A stretch of DNA of 64,000 nt from Kalaharituber pfeilii (GCA_015179045.1 WHUZ01000006.1:1674001-1738000), one strand, 5' to 3'; positions 22,611-35,205 are shown, numbered from the stretch's first letter. Notes: generated from the letters alone by a model not told the origin. Numbers and translations: made by a program.

Positions 22611-24990
22611 GCAATGGTTTGCAATTATGGTTATCATTTTGGAACACTTTCATTATGACCAAACGTCAGGTCCTAGTGTCGATTTAGTTATGATTTCAGT
22701 TTTATATACATAAGGGATAAAAGAATGGGAAAAATAGAAAAGATAAGTGCCTGTCCCTTCACGCTTCGTCCGGTTTGCTCATCAGTCTTATTATGGGGTC
22801 GTGATCTTGCTTTGTTGGTGGGTTCACTATGTCTTCCCTTCCTCCCGGCCATATTGTTTCTTTCCATCTCCGGCATTCGTCTAGGAGGTGTCTCGGGGTC
22901 TCTTCTCGCTCTCCGCACCATCTGCATTCCGGGCTATCGGCTTTCCCGATGTTGTATCGCCATGCCCTGAGGCCTTTGCCCCCCAGGAGCCTGGCGAGTG
23001 TGCCAGTGTGTCTTCCCAGTCTTTGTAGTGGTCTGTATCCGAGGTTTAATCTGTTTCTTTCCGCCGCTCTTCGTGCTTTGGCTTCTTGGTTTATCCCAGG
23101 CTCCGTGATGATTTCGTCCTGGTATTGCATAAAGGTCGCTATCTTGGCTGCCCTGTCTGCTGCTGTGTTCCCGGCGATTCCTTTGTGGCTCTTTACCCAG
23201 AGGATCGCTACGTCATGGTTGCCTTTGTCGGTTCTCTCTTCCCAGGCTTTCCTGAGTGTGTGTGAGGCGCCGTCTGGTGTGGGGAGATCCTGGGCGATCT
23301 TCTCCATCTTGCTTATGGCTACCATGAGTCCGTGACCAGAAGGAGGTCTGGCACGTCTGACTTCAAGGCATCGGCGATCGCTAGGAGCTCCGCGTCGTTG
23401 ACCGTCGCTCTGTGTCCTAGGTATAGGTTCATCGCCGTGTTCTGGGTGTGCAGGCCCGCCCCTGCTCTGTTCTCCATCCTGCTGCCGTCGGTGTATGCGC
23501 TAGTGTTAGATTCCTCACGATCTCTTCGGCGCGAATTGCTAATCCTTGGTATTTTGCTGGAATACTGCTGAAGGCTCGCGATCGGAGCCCCGCACGATAC
23601 GGTAGTTGGACTGGATCCCGAGAGTCATCCTCCAACGCAGAATCTTGTGGAGAATCCACGGCGTTGGATTGCTGCTCCTCGATGTCGTCAAGATCATGAT
23701 CTATGCTGTCTGCATCCTGATTTGCACCGTCATCACTTGGATCTCGTGCATCCAGAATTTCCTGTCCAATTTGTAAGTTTAAGGATTCACCAAGACCTAG
23801 AGTATTTTGAACACACCTTTGTTATCATTCTCTTTCCCGTGGCTTTCTTTACAGTAAATCCTACTTTGGATTTCTGTACTATTTTCGAAGAATGTTGTCA
23901 CTTTTTTGACTTCTCAATTGATAGGATACCTCCATCAGTTGTTCTAGCACATCTTCTAGTTGACCCATTGGCACTGATAGACATTTGAGACATTGAATAA
24001 AGTTTGGTTGTGACTGAGAGGAGGAGAGAGGAACGATGGGCAGAAGAGAGAGAATGGGTGGAATGTGTGCAATGGGTGGAGTACAGAAGAGTGGAAGAAT
24101 AGATGGGGGATCCCATCTTTTCTTCCACCCTTTTGTATTCCACCCATTGCACACTCTTCTGTACTATTTAATATCTCAAATGTCTATCAGTGCCAGTGGG
24201 TCAACTAGAAGGAGTGCTAGAACAACTGATGAAGGTACACCATCAATTGAGAAGTCAAAAACATGACAACGTTCCTCAAAGGTGGTACAGAAATCCAAGG
24301 TACGAATTACTGTAAAGAAAGCCACAGGAAAGAGAATGATCACAAAGGTGTGTTCAAAATGCTCTAGGTCTTGGTGAATCCTTGAACTTACAATTGGACA
24401 GGAAGTTCCGGATGCACGCGATCCAAGTGATGACGGTGCAGATCAGGATGTAGACAGCATAGATCATGATCTTGACGACATCGAGGAGCAGCAATCCGAC
24501 GCCGTGGATTCTCCACAAGATTCTGCGGCGGAGGATGACTCTCGCAATCCAGTCCAACTACCGTATCGTGCAGGGCTCCGATCGCGAGCGTTCAGCAGTA
24601 TTCCAGCAAAATACCAAGGATTAGCAATCCGTGCCGAAGATATCGTGAGGATGACTCTCAGGATCCAGTCCAACTACCGTATCGTGCAAATTACTGTAAA
24701 GAGAGCCACAGGAAAGAGAACGATAAACTGGAAGAAGAAGCGTGAAGGGACAGGCACTTATCTTTCATACTCTTTCTATTTTTTCCATCTTTTTAATCCC
24801 TTATGCTATCTATATAAAACTGAAATCATAATTAAATCGACACTAGGACCTGATGTTTGATCATAATGAAAGTGTTCCAAAATGATAACCATAATTGCAA
24901 ACCATTGTGCAATGTCCTCAATTGAAGTGTGGACAGTTTCAGTGTTATGTGACAACGTGTCTACTGTCCGTGACAAATTGTGGGAGTGTT
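22545..24990. repeat. Interrupted 2.4-kb palindrome of retroelement fragments
   Basis: Two sets of inverted arms share one centre. The outer arms 22545-22770 and 24735-24990 both carry the gypsy end (for example CCATTGCGCAATGTCC on one strand and CCATTGTGCAATGTCC on the other). The inner arms, about 23513-24000 and 24165-24651, share AAATACCAAGGATTAGCAAT and an acidic, aspartate-rich coding segment. The middle, 24000-24165, has its own smaller inverted repeats (GTGCAATGGGTGG; GTACAGAAGAGTG). The left half holds an extra LINE RNase H fragment (22771-23512) with no partner on the right. Confidence 0.65.
22759..23620 (-). pseudogene. LINE-type RNase H and terminal zinc-knuckle relic
   Basis: On the minus strand AYTDGSRMENRAG, NDAELLAIADALKS and LLLVTDS give the first three acidic positions of RNase H. 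After a one-base frame change come VAISKMEKIAQDL, WVKSHKGIAGNTAADRAAK and CRWCGEREETPRHLLDEC. This order is the C-terminal end of non-LTR retrotransposon polyproteins that carry RNase H. The RT domain is absent: upstream, the sequence runs into the acidic segment shared by both palindrome arms. Non-functional fragment. Confidence 0.7.
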
Positions 24991-24999
24991 GAGAGCGGC

Positions 25000-25932
25000 G
25001 AGCGTGGCTTTGCGATCATTTCCTCGTTTGCTTGCGTGTTCCTTGTCGTGCTGGATTTCTTCACTTTGTCGCGACGGAGATCGCTTTTTCGAAAAGGGGA
25101 ACTGGGTGTGCTCTTGTTAACGCTTTTGATTCTGTCGAGTTCGCTTGATTGTTTTCCCGCTTTCTGTTGTCTCGCTTCCGCTTCTGCTGCTTCGCAATGG
25201 TGTTTGTATTTGCCTGGTTCTGGTGCTGGAGGTTGGAGTCGAGAGGGATAGGTTTTGTGGTCGCGATAGGGCGAGGGTCGGATGTGGGGTGCGGGTAGCT
25301 GAGAAATGAGGAAGGTACACGAGAACGCTTGGCACAACGCGACCCCGAACACTGATAAACATACCAGTAGTAAAAAGAGATCAATCAATAAATTTGTCAA
25401 CAGTAAACAATGATGGAAGCTCAGTATATACATCCGAATGCAAAGCCTGTTTTTGTAAACCTAGCTTATCGTGCAACATATAACAGCCTCTCAATGCGCC
25501 AACACGGACTCTCACTAAACAATTTCCATAACCATCATCATTCCGATCCGACCATGAAATTGTAAGGATTTAGCCCCTAAAGCCTGCCCTAGACCTAAAA
25601 CGGAAATGTAGTGGAAGGACCCGAAACGGAAATATAGTGGACACTTGAGAAAAGAAGTCGCATAGGAAGGATCGAAGGATATAAAAGGGACCTGTATATT
25701 CCGCGAAATGTAGATAGATAAGAGCTCCCAAGATACTGAGCGAGCAAATAAACTTTCTTCTCCCAAAAGATCACAGAAATATCCCTAAACACCTCTTCTT
25801 GAATCAGTGAATAACCCCGTAAATAACAACCATAGAGATGGATTCGCCTTCATACCCGCGTAAGCGAGGTAACTCAACCACCCTTAATCCACGTCAGTAA
25901 AGCGCAAACGAACCAGAAACTCACACTGACCT
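25000..25932. other. No confident gene
   Basis: A 162-codon minus-strand frame (24945-25433) has a hydrophobic start and a lysine/serine-rich end. Part of it is the outer arm of the palindrome, so it is probably transposon-derived. Nothing else was identified up to 25932. Confidence 0.3.
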
Positions 25933-26496
25933 TCACAGCTGGCTACACATGGTCTTGATATGGCTCACTATTTGCCAGAGTCTCTCCTCACCCTCCGGTG
26001 TCAAAAGGTCAAAATTCCAACGATCCTTCGGAGCTGTGTCCTTAATGGTATTTGGGTCATCGACAATAGCCTTTGGCTCGATATACCCACTGTGCTTATG
26101 GACTTTGTATACACACAATCTGGTCCCGATCGCGCTAAGCCCGTACAAGACGCCCGCCTCCACATCATCGAACACCTTTATAGCCCACTCGCGCATTTGC
26201 TTGTCAGCATCCCTCCGGGTAGCTAAATGACGGATGTGTCCCGAAACTTTAATCTCGAGAAATAACACCGGATGTTCCCTGTGACTAACCAGAAAGATAG
26301 TTGTGAAGTCCACCTGTTTGGCTTGTTCGGACCGCTTGTACTGCGGGACCACCATGAAGCCCTCTTCAACCGGGAACAAATAGTTTAGAAGGGCGTTGTA
26401 TGGGCCATAAAATTTTGCCCCATGTATTTCGCCTTCGCGTGCAGCTAACTGGAACAACCTGGTATATTTTGGTGGCCACGGCATGGCTAAGTACAT
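25933..26496 (-). CDS. Uncharacterised protein with PD-(D/E)XK-like motif, 187 residues
   Basis: A single uninterrupted reading frame from ATG (MYLAMPWPPKYTR) to TGA, with balanced composition unlike the neighbouring noise. Conserved-looking blocks are FYGPYNALLNYLFP (about 29-42), VVPQYKRSEQAKQVDFTTIF (about 49-68), VLFLEIKVSGH (about 77-87), LYGLSAIGTRLCVYKV and DTAPKDRWNFDLLTPEGEERL near the end. VDF followed about 13 residues later by LEIK is the D...ExK arrangement of the PD-(D/E)XK nuclease fold. From memory, similar proteins are multicopy orphans in many fungi, often near transposons; I cannot confirm this here. The nuclease role is inference. No intron, signal peptide or membrane segment is seen. 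Confidence 0.6.
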   Translation of the reverse strand: MYLAMPWPPKYTRLFQLAAREGEIHGAKFYGPYNALLNYLFPVEEGFMVVPQYKRSEQAKQVDFTTIFLVSHREHPVLFLEIKVSGHIRHLATRRDADKQMREWAIKVFDDVEAGVLYGLSAIGTRLCVYKVHKHSGYIEPKAIVDDPNTIKDTAPKDRWNFDLLTPEGEERLWQIVSHIKTMCSQL

Positions 26497-26744
26497 TGTG
26501 TTGTAGAAGACGTTGAGATGTGAAAATTTGTCGAAACGGAACCTCAGGTGCAGCGTTGGGTGAAGTGAATGCAGCGTGTAGTGAAACTATAGTCTGGTTG
26601 AGTGAAACTACATCATAAAAAAACGTGTGTCTCAGGTGTCTAATTCTAGCCTTCCCATTTAAGCAGATTGGCACGCTATGTCAGCGTACTTTTTAGATAA
26701 GATATAGTGCCTAGGAACTCACGCGGGTACTGGTATTGTGAGAG

Positions 26745-27030
26745 GGAAAAGTGGTCTAGTGGGAAGACAAGAGCAAGCAGCTGAGATGATTGTTGTCTGT
26801 AGGATTCACTTCCTTCAACCTTGTAACGATGATGATGATCTCTTCTGAGGCTCCCCTCAAGAAATACCCTTCCTTTCCCGGTACCCCTTCCCTTTTTAGT
26901 AGTTACCTCCCCCTTCGACCTTCACCTAGTACCTACCGTGGCATTTGAAATGCCAAGAGACCCCACAGCACCCAACAGTTCCAGGGTGGGTTTGCGATAG
27001 TCTCGTAACCACGCTGACTAGGTTTGCGAC
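26745..27030 (+). repeat. Partial copy of the dispersed repeat at 6.9-7.2 kb
   Basis: CAAGCAGCTGAGATGATTGT, GTAACGATGATGATGATCTC, TTCCCGGTACCCCTTCCC, GAAATGCCAAGAGACCCCAC and GGTTTGCGATAG align in order with 6885-7155. It lies just upstream of the PD-(D/E)XK-like gene. Confidence 0.55.
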
Positions 27031-28305
27031 AGTACCAGTTGACGCCATAGTTCGCTTACACCAACGTTCACGTTGTGCTGTCATCAGCTCCGTATGTCTT
27101 ATGACAGATGTTCAAACCATTTTTATAAAAAGTAGCAATTGCATGGGATACGGGTGCACAAACGCCACGCTATCCAGCCCATCATGGTTTCGCACTTGAT
27201 GAACATCCGTTTCTCAATAGAAGGACAAAACCGGACCGAAACGTTTGTTCCAGAGCATGATAGTTTTTGATGCTATCTGTAAGGATAAAAGCGGGGGCAA
27301 AGGACAAAGTCTAATGAGAGAGTCAGGAATCTATTCTTCTGATGATGTCTCTACTCTAGAGCCAAAAGCTAAGTCCTTGAATACCATATGCGAGAAGCTT
27401 CCACCATGCCCACTGCCATGCAGCCAGACGTGCATGCATACGTGCATCCGGCATGCTATGCAACCGTGACACTATCACAGATGTACATCTTACTGCTAGA
27501 AATAATAAGACCTATGCAGCAATTGATGACAATATTCTATGGCATTCTAACGAACTGAGATTTGTCTTCAGTCTTATATATACATATATGCATATCAGGT
27601 TCACAGATATTGTACTAGGTTCAAGAGAAGGCAGCTCTATATGATGAAGAAGGAAAACCTGTAGTACCTTCGAAACCAAGAAATGCAGAAGGCAAAGACG
27701 ACGTTGAACAAGACGGCGTCGAACAACATACGAACCTGAACTGCTAGAGCACACGTACTAATATGGCCAATCGATATGCAAATACACAGAAAATTGGTAC
27801 TTCCTCCATTGGGCACCTTGTCCAGCCTTCGTATTCCTACTAAAAATCGAGAGGCTGCTACAGACCATCGAAGAATCTTTTGCAAGGTTATTCATAAATC
27901 TCACCAAGATCGCGATAAATTTTTGACAATCTATGGCATATAGGATAGCATTACCAAGCCACAGAGCTTTAACGGTTTTCACATCCCCTGGACAGGCCAG
28001 AGTCTCGAAAACTTCGGTCAACATCTACTTCAGGCTCATTGCAATTCTCTGAAATATGCTTACGGCAAGCAGCTTATCAGGCCGCGACTAGAGTAACTGA
28101 CTATCATGTACCAAGGCTAGAGGGCATTTAGGACTTTTATTTCTCTCATGAACGGGGAGAAAAAAAAGAGGAAAAAAATTAAAATAAATAAATAAATAAA
28201 AGAAATTAAAAAAAAAAAAGTAAACGTAAGTAATGATGTGGCCAGTGGACGGCTCACTTCGCGAGCGGACCAAAACAAAAATAAACTTTCCTATCTCGAA
28301 GCACA
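27031..28305. other. No gene identified
   Basis: Only short open frames without motifs. An A-rich low-complexity stretch at about 28155-28220 includes (AAAT)n. Confidence 0.3.
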
Positions 28306-28309
28306 TAGA

Positions 28310-28740
28310 AAAAAAAGCTACCCTCTTGCAACTTCCTTACCAATAGAGATGAGCCAAAGTGCAGAATGGTATGACTGACATTATTTCAAACAGTAAAGCG
28401 ATAAAGAGCCCAGGAACAGAGACTAGTGCTATCTACGCCTTGCACTGTTATCATTTGAAGCCTTGTCGAGGGTGACATCACTACAATTTCGTCGTGTCCA
28501 CCGTCAATAGCCCAGTCCAAGATAGTCTTGGAAGCAGCATTGGCCTTGGCGATGTCGATTTCGTCGTGTGCCAGAAGTAGCCCTATTAGATTGGCGTGGC
28601 GGTTGTGGGAAGCCATGTGTAGTGGGGTCACCATTTGCGCATCACTGCGGTTGATATCGATGCTTTTGACTGCTAGAAGGAGCTCAAACAAAATGCAAAC
28701 ATTTCAGAGCAATACGAGCTTATAAATGCAAAAACAACAC
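28310..28740 (-). pseudogene. Partial duplicate of the NLR ankyrin tail
   Basis: On the minus strand LLLAVKSIDINRSDAQMVTP, LHMASHNRHANLIGLLLAHD and KANAASKTILDWAIDGGHDE match the last two to three ankyrin units of the neighbouring gene. Past GGHDEIVVM the frame differs from the parent and reads on to a later stop. Its 3' flank also resembles that of the parent (GTGCTTCGAGATA). It is a genomic duplication of only the 3' end, lying 217 bp beyond the parent's stop in the same orientation. Confidence 0.7.
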
Positions 28741-28956
28741 AACTCATGAGTGTGAGGGACAATGATTGACGCATAGATAAAAAATACATAGATCCCCGAG
28801 GTTAAAAATTATCTCGAAGCACATATATAAACCCAACAATCGCTCTACCTCACAATTTCCTTGAAAATGGAGATGATACGAATTACAGGATAGAATGATT
28901 CAGTTCATTCAAATAGCAAAGAGATAAAACATCCAAGAGATACAGGCTAGTGTCGG

Positions 28957-31900
28957 CTAAGCATTGTTATCATTTCCCTCCTTCGAGCGTAGCATGGCCA
29001 CAATTGCGTGATGTCCACGATCAAAGGCGCAGTCCAAGGCAGTCTTGGAAGCAGCATTGGTTTTGGTAATGTCGATTTTGTCGTGTGCAAGAAGTAGCTC
29101 TGTTACTTTGGTATGGCCATTGTAAGCTGCCATATGCAGTGGGGTGTTACCATTCGTATCACCGTAGTTGACATTAATGCTGTTGGCCGCTAGGAGGAGC
29201 TTGAGGACTTTCTCATGTCCTTTGCTAGCTGCAGTATGCAGTGGTGTTGCTCCTTTTTTGGTAGCCATATTGACGTCAACCTTAACATCGACCAGCAGCA
29301 GCTTCACCACCTTCTCGTGCCCTTTATCAGCTGCACGGTTCAGTGGTGTCCAACCATTTATGTTAGCCATATTGGCATCGACCTTTTCATTCCCTAGCAG
29401 CAGTGCCACCACCTTCTCTTGCCCTCTGTCAGCTGCACGGCCCAGTGGTGTCAAACCATATTTGTTAGCCACATTGACGTCGACCTTGTCATTCGCTAGC
29501 AGCAGCGCCACTGCTTTATCATGCCCTTTACTAGATGCAATATTCAGTGGTGTCAAGCCGTCTTTGGTAGGCATATTGACATCGACCTTCGTATTCGCTA
29601 GCAGCAGCTCGATCACCTTGTCATGCCCTTCAGCAGCTGCACTATGTAGTGGTGTCGAGCCATCTTCAGTAGGTATATTGACATCGACCTTGTCATTCGC
29701 TAGCAGTAGCTCCACCACAATGTCGTGCCCCTGGTGCGCTGCACAATTCAGTGGTGTCAAACCATATTTGCTGGCCATATTGACATCAACCCTGTCATCT
29801 GCCAGCAGTACCTTCACCACTTCACAGTGTCCGTTCTGTGTAGCAACATAAAGTGGTGTTGCGCCAAACTTATGAATAGTCGCATTGATGTCAACTCTGT
29901 CGTCCAGTAGCAGTAGTTCGACCACTTTGCCATGGCCATTGTATGCTGCTGCCCAGATAGGGGTGATAGCTCTCATACATGATCCAATGACTTTATCCCT
30001 TAAATTTAGATTAATCTCCATGGCCCTAACCCATAGTCGTCGGATGAAGTCAATATTTCCATTCCATGCTGCTGCTGTTATACATATACTCAGGAAGGAT
30101 CCTGGTAGAGATATAATGAAGTCTGTGTGTTGCACAATGTATTCTTCGACTAGCACTCTCAGATCAAACACTACAGCGGCTACAAAAAGGGATCCACTCC
30201 CAGATGCTGCATGAATACGTTGGTCTAAGGTCCAATCTCGCACTGATGGATAGTTCTCAAACTCCCAGAATGTGTCAAAGACCCTGTAGCAGTGTCGCCC
30301 ATTTGCATACCCTGTATCCTGCTCATGGTCCAGGTACAGGTATAGCATCTTTTGGATACGATCCTTCGAAGCTTTAGAGGCATGGACTCCCCAATAGCAA
30401 AAAGCATACCACAAGAAAGGGAAATCACTGCTTAACCTCTTCCCTTCCCATTGAGCATCCTGGAATGCTTCGCCCCGGTCCATCGTTAGGTATGCTAAAC
30501 ACACAAGTGTAATGACCGAGTGTGCTTCGGTAATTAGGTTGGTGGGTGAACTGCAATTATAAGCAAATAATAGCTGTGGATTTCTCGCAAAGAACTCTTT
30601 GGCACTATGATGAATGAAACTGACTTTAAACTTATTTCTAATAACACTAGGACTCAGTCAATGTCACCTTCTATTTCTAATCTGGCAATAGATATCAATG
30701 CTTACACTTCATTCTGTGTATTGCCTTTATGCTCTTCCTCGATGAGCAAACCCCCACAGTTGGAAAGTAAGTACGCTTTATCCACTCTATCATCTCTGTT
30801 GAAGCCAGCATCCTCATGTGTAGCAATTGCATCTAATAGTGCATCAGGTTCCAACCAGTCCAAGCTAAATGTAACCAGCATGAGAGCTTTCTGGATTATC
30901 TCCCAGAACTCGGCATTTTGCTCTTGAATGCGCTGAATAGCATCCAGATAGGTATTGTCTAAATCCTTAGGAAGATTCATCAAAGCCTGCTTAAGCATTT
31001 TACGGTTTGGTATATTGGCAATGGAGGTGATATGAAGCCGGGCAATCAAGAACCTTAACATATGCATTGTAAATGTTAGCTAGAAAAAGAGTACAATGGA
31101 AAATGGAACAAAGCTTACATCCCATTGGCCTGCTGTAAAACTTTCTCAATAACTTCATTCCGCAGCCCTGGGTCAGCATGGACAAGGTTGTAGAGATTTT
31201 CGCCCGTTTTTGCAAACCCTTCAAGTCTCGCATCAAGATATATCCTAATATCACTATCTTTGGCCCTTATCTCTAGGCTTGAGCAACCTTTCTCCATAAA
31301 GAAATTGTATGTGCTAGGGTCAGGTCGAGATGTTGCGAGAAGTTGCACATTGCAGTGAGAGCAGACGAGGTCGAACAAGTAGATACGCAAGAGTTCACGC
31401 TGATGGGGGCATTCATCCAATGCATCAACCACAAGAAAGACTTTCTCAAGAGCGGAAGCACATTTCTTGATACGCTCCATGACCTCCTTGAGAGACAGAT
31501 TGCGCTTCTCTTTCTTCCAATATTCGACATAGAGCTCGGTGAGATCAGGTGTAATGTAGCAATACTTTTCCAGCTGGCGTAGGATGCTTCCAAAGAGGTT
31601 TGGTATAGTTTGCATCTGTTGGTCGCTATTGTTGCAAAATAAGAAGGCATGCCCAACCGCCCTCTTGCCAGAGGTTTCTTGCTTGGTGCCATAGATATCA
31701 CTCAAATGCTGAATGACAAGAGACCTATAAGAAAGGTTTTGCTTAATTATTGACATGGAAAAGAAAACCTCATGGAAGGGGATATACGTGAGTGTAGACT
31801 TTCCTGCACCAGCTAGAGTTTCAGGAATGACCAGTCAGCTGTTTCTGTTCCTTTTCCACCTAGGATGAAGGAGACTAACGCATTCCATAACAAAACAATG

Positions 31901-32932
31901 CCCTGGACTCCCCTCGTAACCATTTGGTAAAGTTCTCATTCTCCAGTAGCCAGGATCCGGTACCAGGCTCAAGTTTTGCGTAAACATTATCCTGAGTGCT
32001 CCAAAATGTCAATGGCGATAACCACTTATATGCTTTTGCTCTGTTATTATCTGCTACATTGAAAGGATTTAGTTACTAGAGCAGTAAACTCGCACACCTA
32101 CAGAGTTCTATCATACCTTCAAGCTTGCTTTGCATATCTGTCACTCTGGATAGTACGTTGGACGAAATCTCCCTAGAATGAGCATTGAGATAGTCAGTGT
32201 AATGACACTCATATAAACGTTCATAGTAGATTACATATGCTCAAACTGCAACATTTTGTGCAGGACACTCGTAATTGTTCCAAATGCTTGTAGAAGTTCC
32301 TTCAATTCGTCCTCTTGAAAAGGCCACACCCATGGATCGACCAGTGTTTTGACAATAGATGATTTTCCAGCAGTAGATGTGGAGGCAGAAAAAACACGGG
32401 AATTATCCAGCCCACTTTCCAGTTGCGGTTGTTTGAAACCTGTGATAGGACTCAAATGACCGCTAGAATCCTTCTTATTACCAGTGGTGTGGCTTGGAAA
32501 TGAAATCAATGTTTTAATGAAACCTCTCTTGCGTCTTCTTTTGACACTAGCATCACTGGTGGCTGAATTCTCATTAGATATAACGGAACTTGCACCGGAG
32601 ATGGTGATGTTCGCTTGACTCTCAGCGATTGTCGAATTTTGGGCCTCGACTATTATTGCCGGATGTTTCAGGAGGCTCTGAAGCTTTGGGTCTTGAAGAA
32701 TTTTGTTTAGCTTCTCGAGGACAGAGTACTGCTGCTGAAGGGTCTGCTCCACTTTCACTGAAATTTGGTTGTCCCTCTTTCTGTCAGCTACCTGCTGTGC
32801 ATATTCAATATATAGTTTGAACTGCTCAATCAGTTCTTCTCGGGATGCTGGTGCATCTTTGACTTTCTGGAGATATTGAACCAGTTGGATTACTGCTGGC
32901 ACAATACCGAACGCAAGTCCTGCGGCATCCAT
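28957..32932 (-). CDS. Intact NLR-like STAND protein: HeLo/SesA-like, NACHT, ankyrin
   Basis: Seven exons, read downward: 32932-32235, 32172-32117, 32053-31880, 31812-31788, 31724-31119, 31053-30706, 30637-28957. Together they give 1195 codons plus TAG, in frame throughout, with canonical GT-AG introns. Residues 1-250: MDAAGLAFGIVPAVIQLV start and WPFQEDELKELL, like the HeLo/SesA-type N-termini of fungal STAND proteins. Residues about 310-317: Walker A GAGKSTLT. Then Walker B VFLVVDALDECP, sensor-like LLATSRPD, the helical LPKDLDNTYLDAIQRIQ and RFIHHSAKEFF-like (SFIHHSAKEFF) elements. Ten ankyrin repeats (TPLN-AA--GHDKVVELLLAN-KVDVNMA) close the protein. The family binds nucleotide and oligomerises on ligand binding to trigger cell-death-type responses in incompatibility and defence; that role is inferred. 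Cytosolic; no signal peptide or membrane helix. Confidence 0.88.
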
Positions 32933-34544
32933 GCTGACCAGCTGGGGGGGGGATATTAGGTTTGTGGGTTAAAGGTCAAGTGAAAGACTCTGCAGGAGGA
33001 ACGTCCTTGTAGGTTTGGACTGGAGCGTATTGATGGCGGAACGAATTCAAATTCTTCTGAATGAGTCTTAAAATTAATTCCCGGACCTCTGTCCATTACA
33101 TGGATAATTAATCCGACCCCGCAGAGTCGTAAGCGGAGAAAAGCAGCGAACTCAGTAAATACAAAGTAGAACCTGAGGTAAGCCAGGGTTAACCTTGATG
33201 ACCAATCAAGAGTGCATGCCATATTGTGCTGCATCACAGAGTTTTATAGTAACCTTGCCCAGGCAGATTGGGCCTTCATTACCGAACAAGCAGATGGTGC
33301 GGTTGCGTCCACCTCAAGGTACTCTACAGCACCCTACTAGGTAGTCTGCAGGTCAATTGCGGTGCAATTGGCATTAATGAACGAAGTCAGCCATCATCTG
33401 CTCACGAAACAAAAACAAATGATACAAATTTATATCAAATTCCAAATCCACAGTACAAAACGAAAAACCAAAAAGAAAGAAAATATCGCAGCAATTCACT
33501 ATCTCCGTTACCGAATTCCGCAATCCCCACATGTAGAGTACCCCACATGCAGAACGAAACATGCGCTTGTATAGATACTCAATTTTACCGGGGAATAATT
33601 AGAAAAAGGACAGCTATGAGGTAGATAGGGAGGTTGGATAGTAGTATAAGAGCGTTCTCCGGAGGTAGGGTACATTCTTCCACGTAATTCGCAACTGCGG
33701 ATTTGTTGTTGGGAAGACCTTTCGCATGGTGGCTTGTAGTAGCCTCGGAACTGGGGTTGCACCAGAGCGTTCTCCAGCACAGATGTCTAAGGTTTCTTTA
33801 CCGATCCAATCTTGGTTACTTTTTGGACACGTTCATGAGAGATAAACAGTGAAAACAAAATCCTTGCATTAACATAAAAGAGGAAAAAGGAAACAAATTG
33901 GCATCTAGTCATCTTTGCCTACACATTTGCCAAGATGTGCCTCTTTGTCTTTTGCAATTGGCCCGAGCTCGAGCTCCTTGTTCCAAGCGACGGGGATAGT
34001 AGTTTCGTTCGAGACTGACGAGGATGGAGGAGGAGCAGGAGAAGGGGGACAAGGAGGAGGAGACGGGCGAGAGCGGGGTTCCTCAGAGGAATCCATGAAT
34101 GCCACTACCGAGATAGGACTTTTCAGGAAATGGCGAGTTGTGCGATTGCCGCTGCCATAGCAGAGGAACAACCCCGGCTGCTGCACTTAAACTTACTACA
34201 TGTACATATTTTGCGACATTAAGTATACCACTATCCGACGCACGTTTTACACCAGAACTGCCCACGGGAGAGAGGATGTATCTCAACAGGCAAAGCTTCT
34301 TTTTTCTTAAAAGAATGTCCCATTCAAATAACCTAAATTAGAGGCTACAGTATTCTTTACATTCCACATCTTCGGATTCTCAAGAACCGTTCTTTTGAAG
34401 AATGAAGGCTCTGCAAATTGTCGCATCATTTCTTGGCATACATTTTCGCTGAAATACCACTGATATTGAATTCTACTTACTATGATACACCTGAAATAAA
34501 TCTTATAAGAGCGCTGGGACACTTGAATATGACAATTTTACCCT
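32933..34544. other. Upstream of the intact NLR; no gene identified
   Basis: This should contain the NLR promoter; a G run at 32945-32952 sits just before the start codon. Open frames at 33268-33624 and 33905-34186 (proline/serine-rich) have no recognisable domain. Confidence 0.3.
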
Positions 34545-35205
34545 GTTCGGACAAACAAAGGTAGCGGAAGCAATAGAGCAGCTTGGGGGTAAACTAGCCA
34601 GCATGGCACAAATTGACTTAAAACAAGATGATAATTAAGGAAATAACTCTACTATAAACGATGAGGCAGGTACATTTGGCAGCAAATACAATGAACAGGA
34701 GGTATCAAAGCATCTATGGCAAAGCATTTGAAATTCTTCCCATAGACTAAAAGAGTCACTTGGAGAAAGGAGGAAGAGAAGTCATAACATGTTTTTAGAA
34801 AATGAGAATTTTTGGAAGAACTTCTGAAGACTGTCAGGAGGACCCAGGTGACATATGAGCAAAATCATTTGGAAATCTGAGATGGAAGCAGAGGGAAGTA
34901 GATGTTTGAGAAAAGGTCGAAGGAATAACAGGAAAGTTCAAGCATGTAGGAGATGTAGCAATACAATTTGACCCTGTATATGCTGCCCTGCCATTTTATT
35001 TCAACGGTTTAATTCCTGCATTTCTCAGTGCTATTAGCCAGAATACTCCGCATTCTCCCCTTCATATTCTTGCACAAACCACCCACATTTTTATACACTC
35101 TGCCTGTGCTTAACCGTCCCTATATACCTTATCTTGCTAACCTAGAACTTCGACTAATGCATACTGGGGCCTACTACAGATTTTGATCAATGGATTGTAT
35201 CCCCG
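34545..35205 (+). pseudogene. Decayed head of an NWD-type NLR gene, intron included
   Basis: It aligns with 13541-14260 of the first NLR: GGTAGCGGAA at the start, AAACAAGATGATAATTAAGG in the middle and GATGTAGCAATACAATTTGA followed by CCCTGTATATGCTGCCCTGC at the domain end. The 217-bp intron is also recognisable (TATATACCTTATCTTGCT; CTACTACAGATTTTGATCA). Several stops and frame changes are present. Similarity ends near 35205. Because the intron is kept, this is a DNA duplication and not a retrocopy. Confidence 0.8.

Noticed and set aside
29168..29851. 227-codon plus-strand frame rich in S, T and A
   Set aside because: Antisense shadow of the ankyrin codons of the intact minus-strand NLR; periodicity comes from the 99-102 bp repeats.
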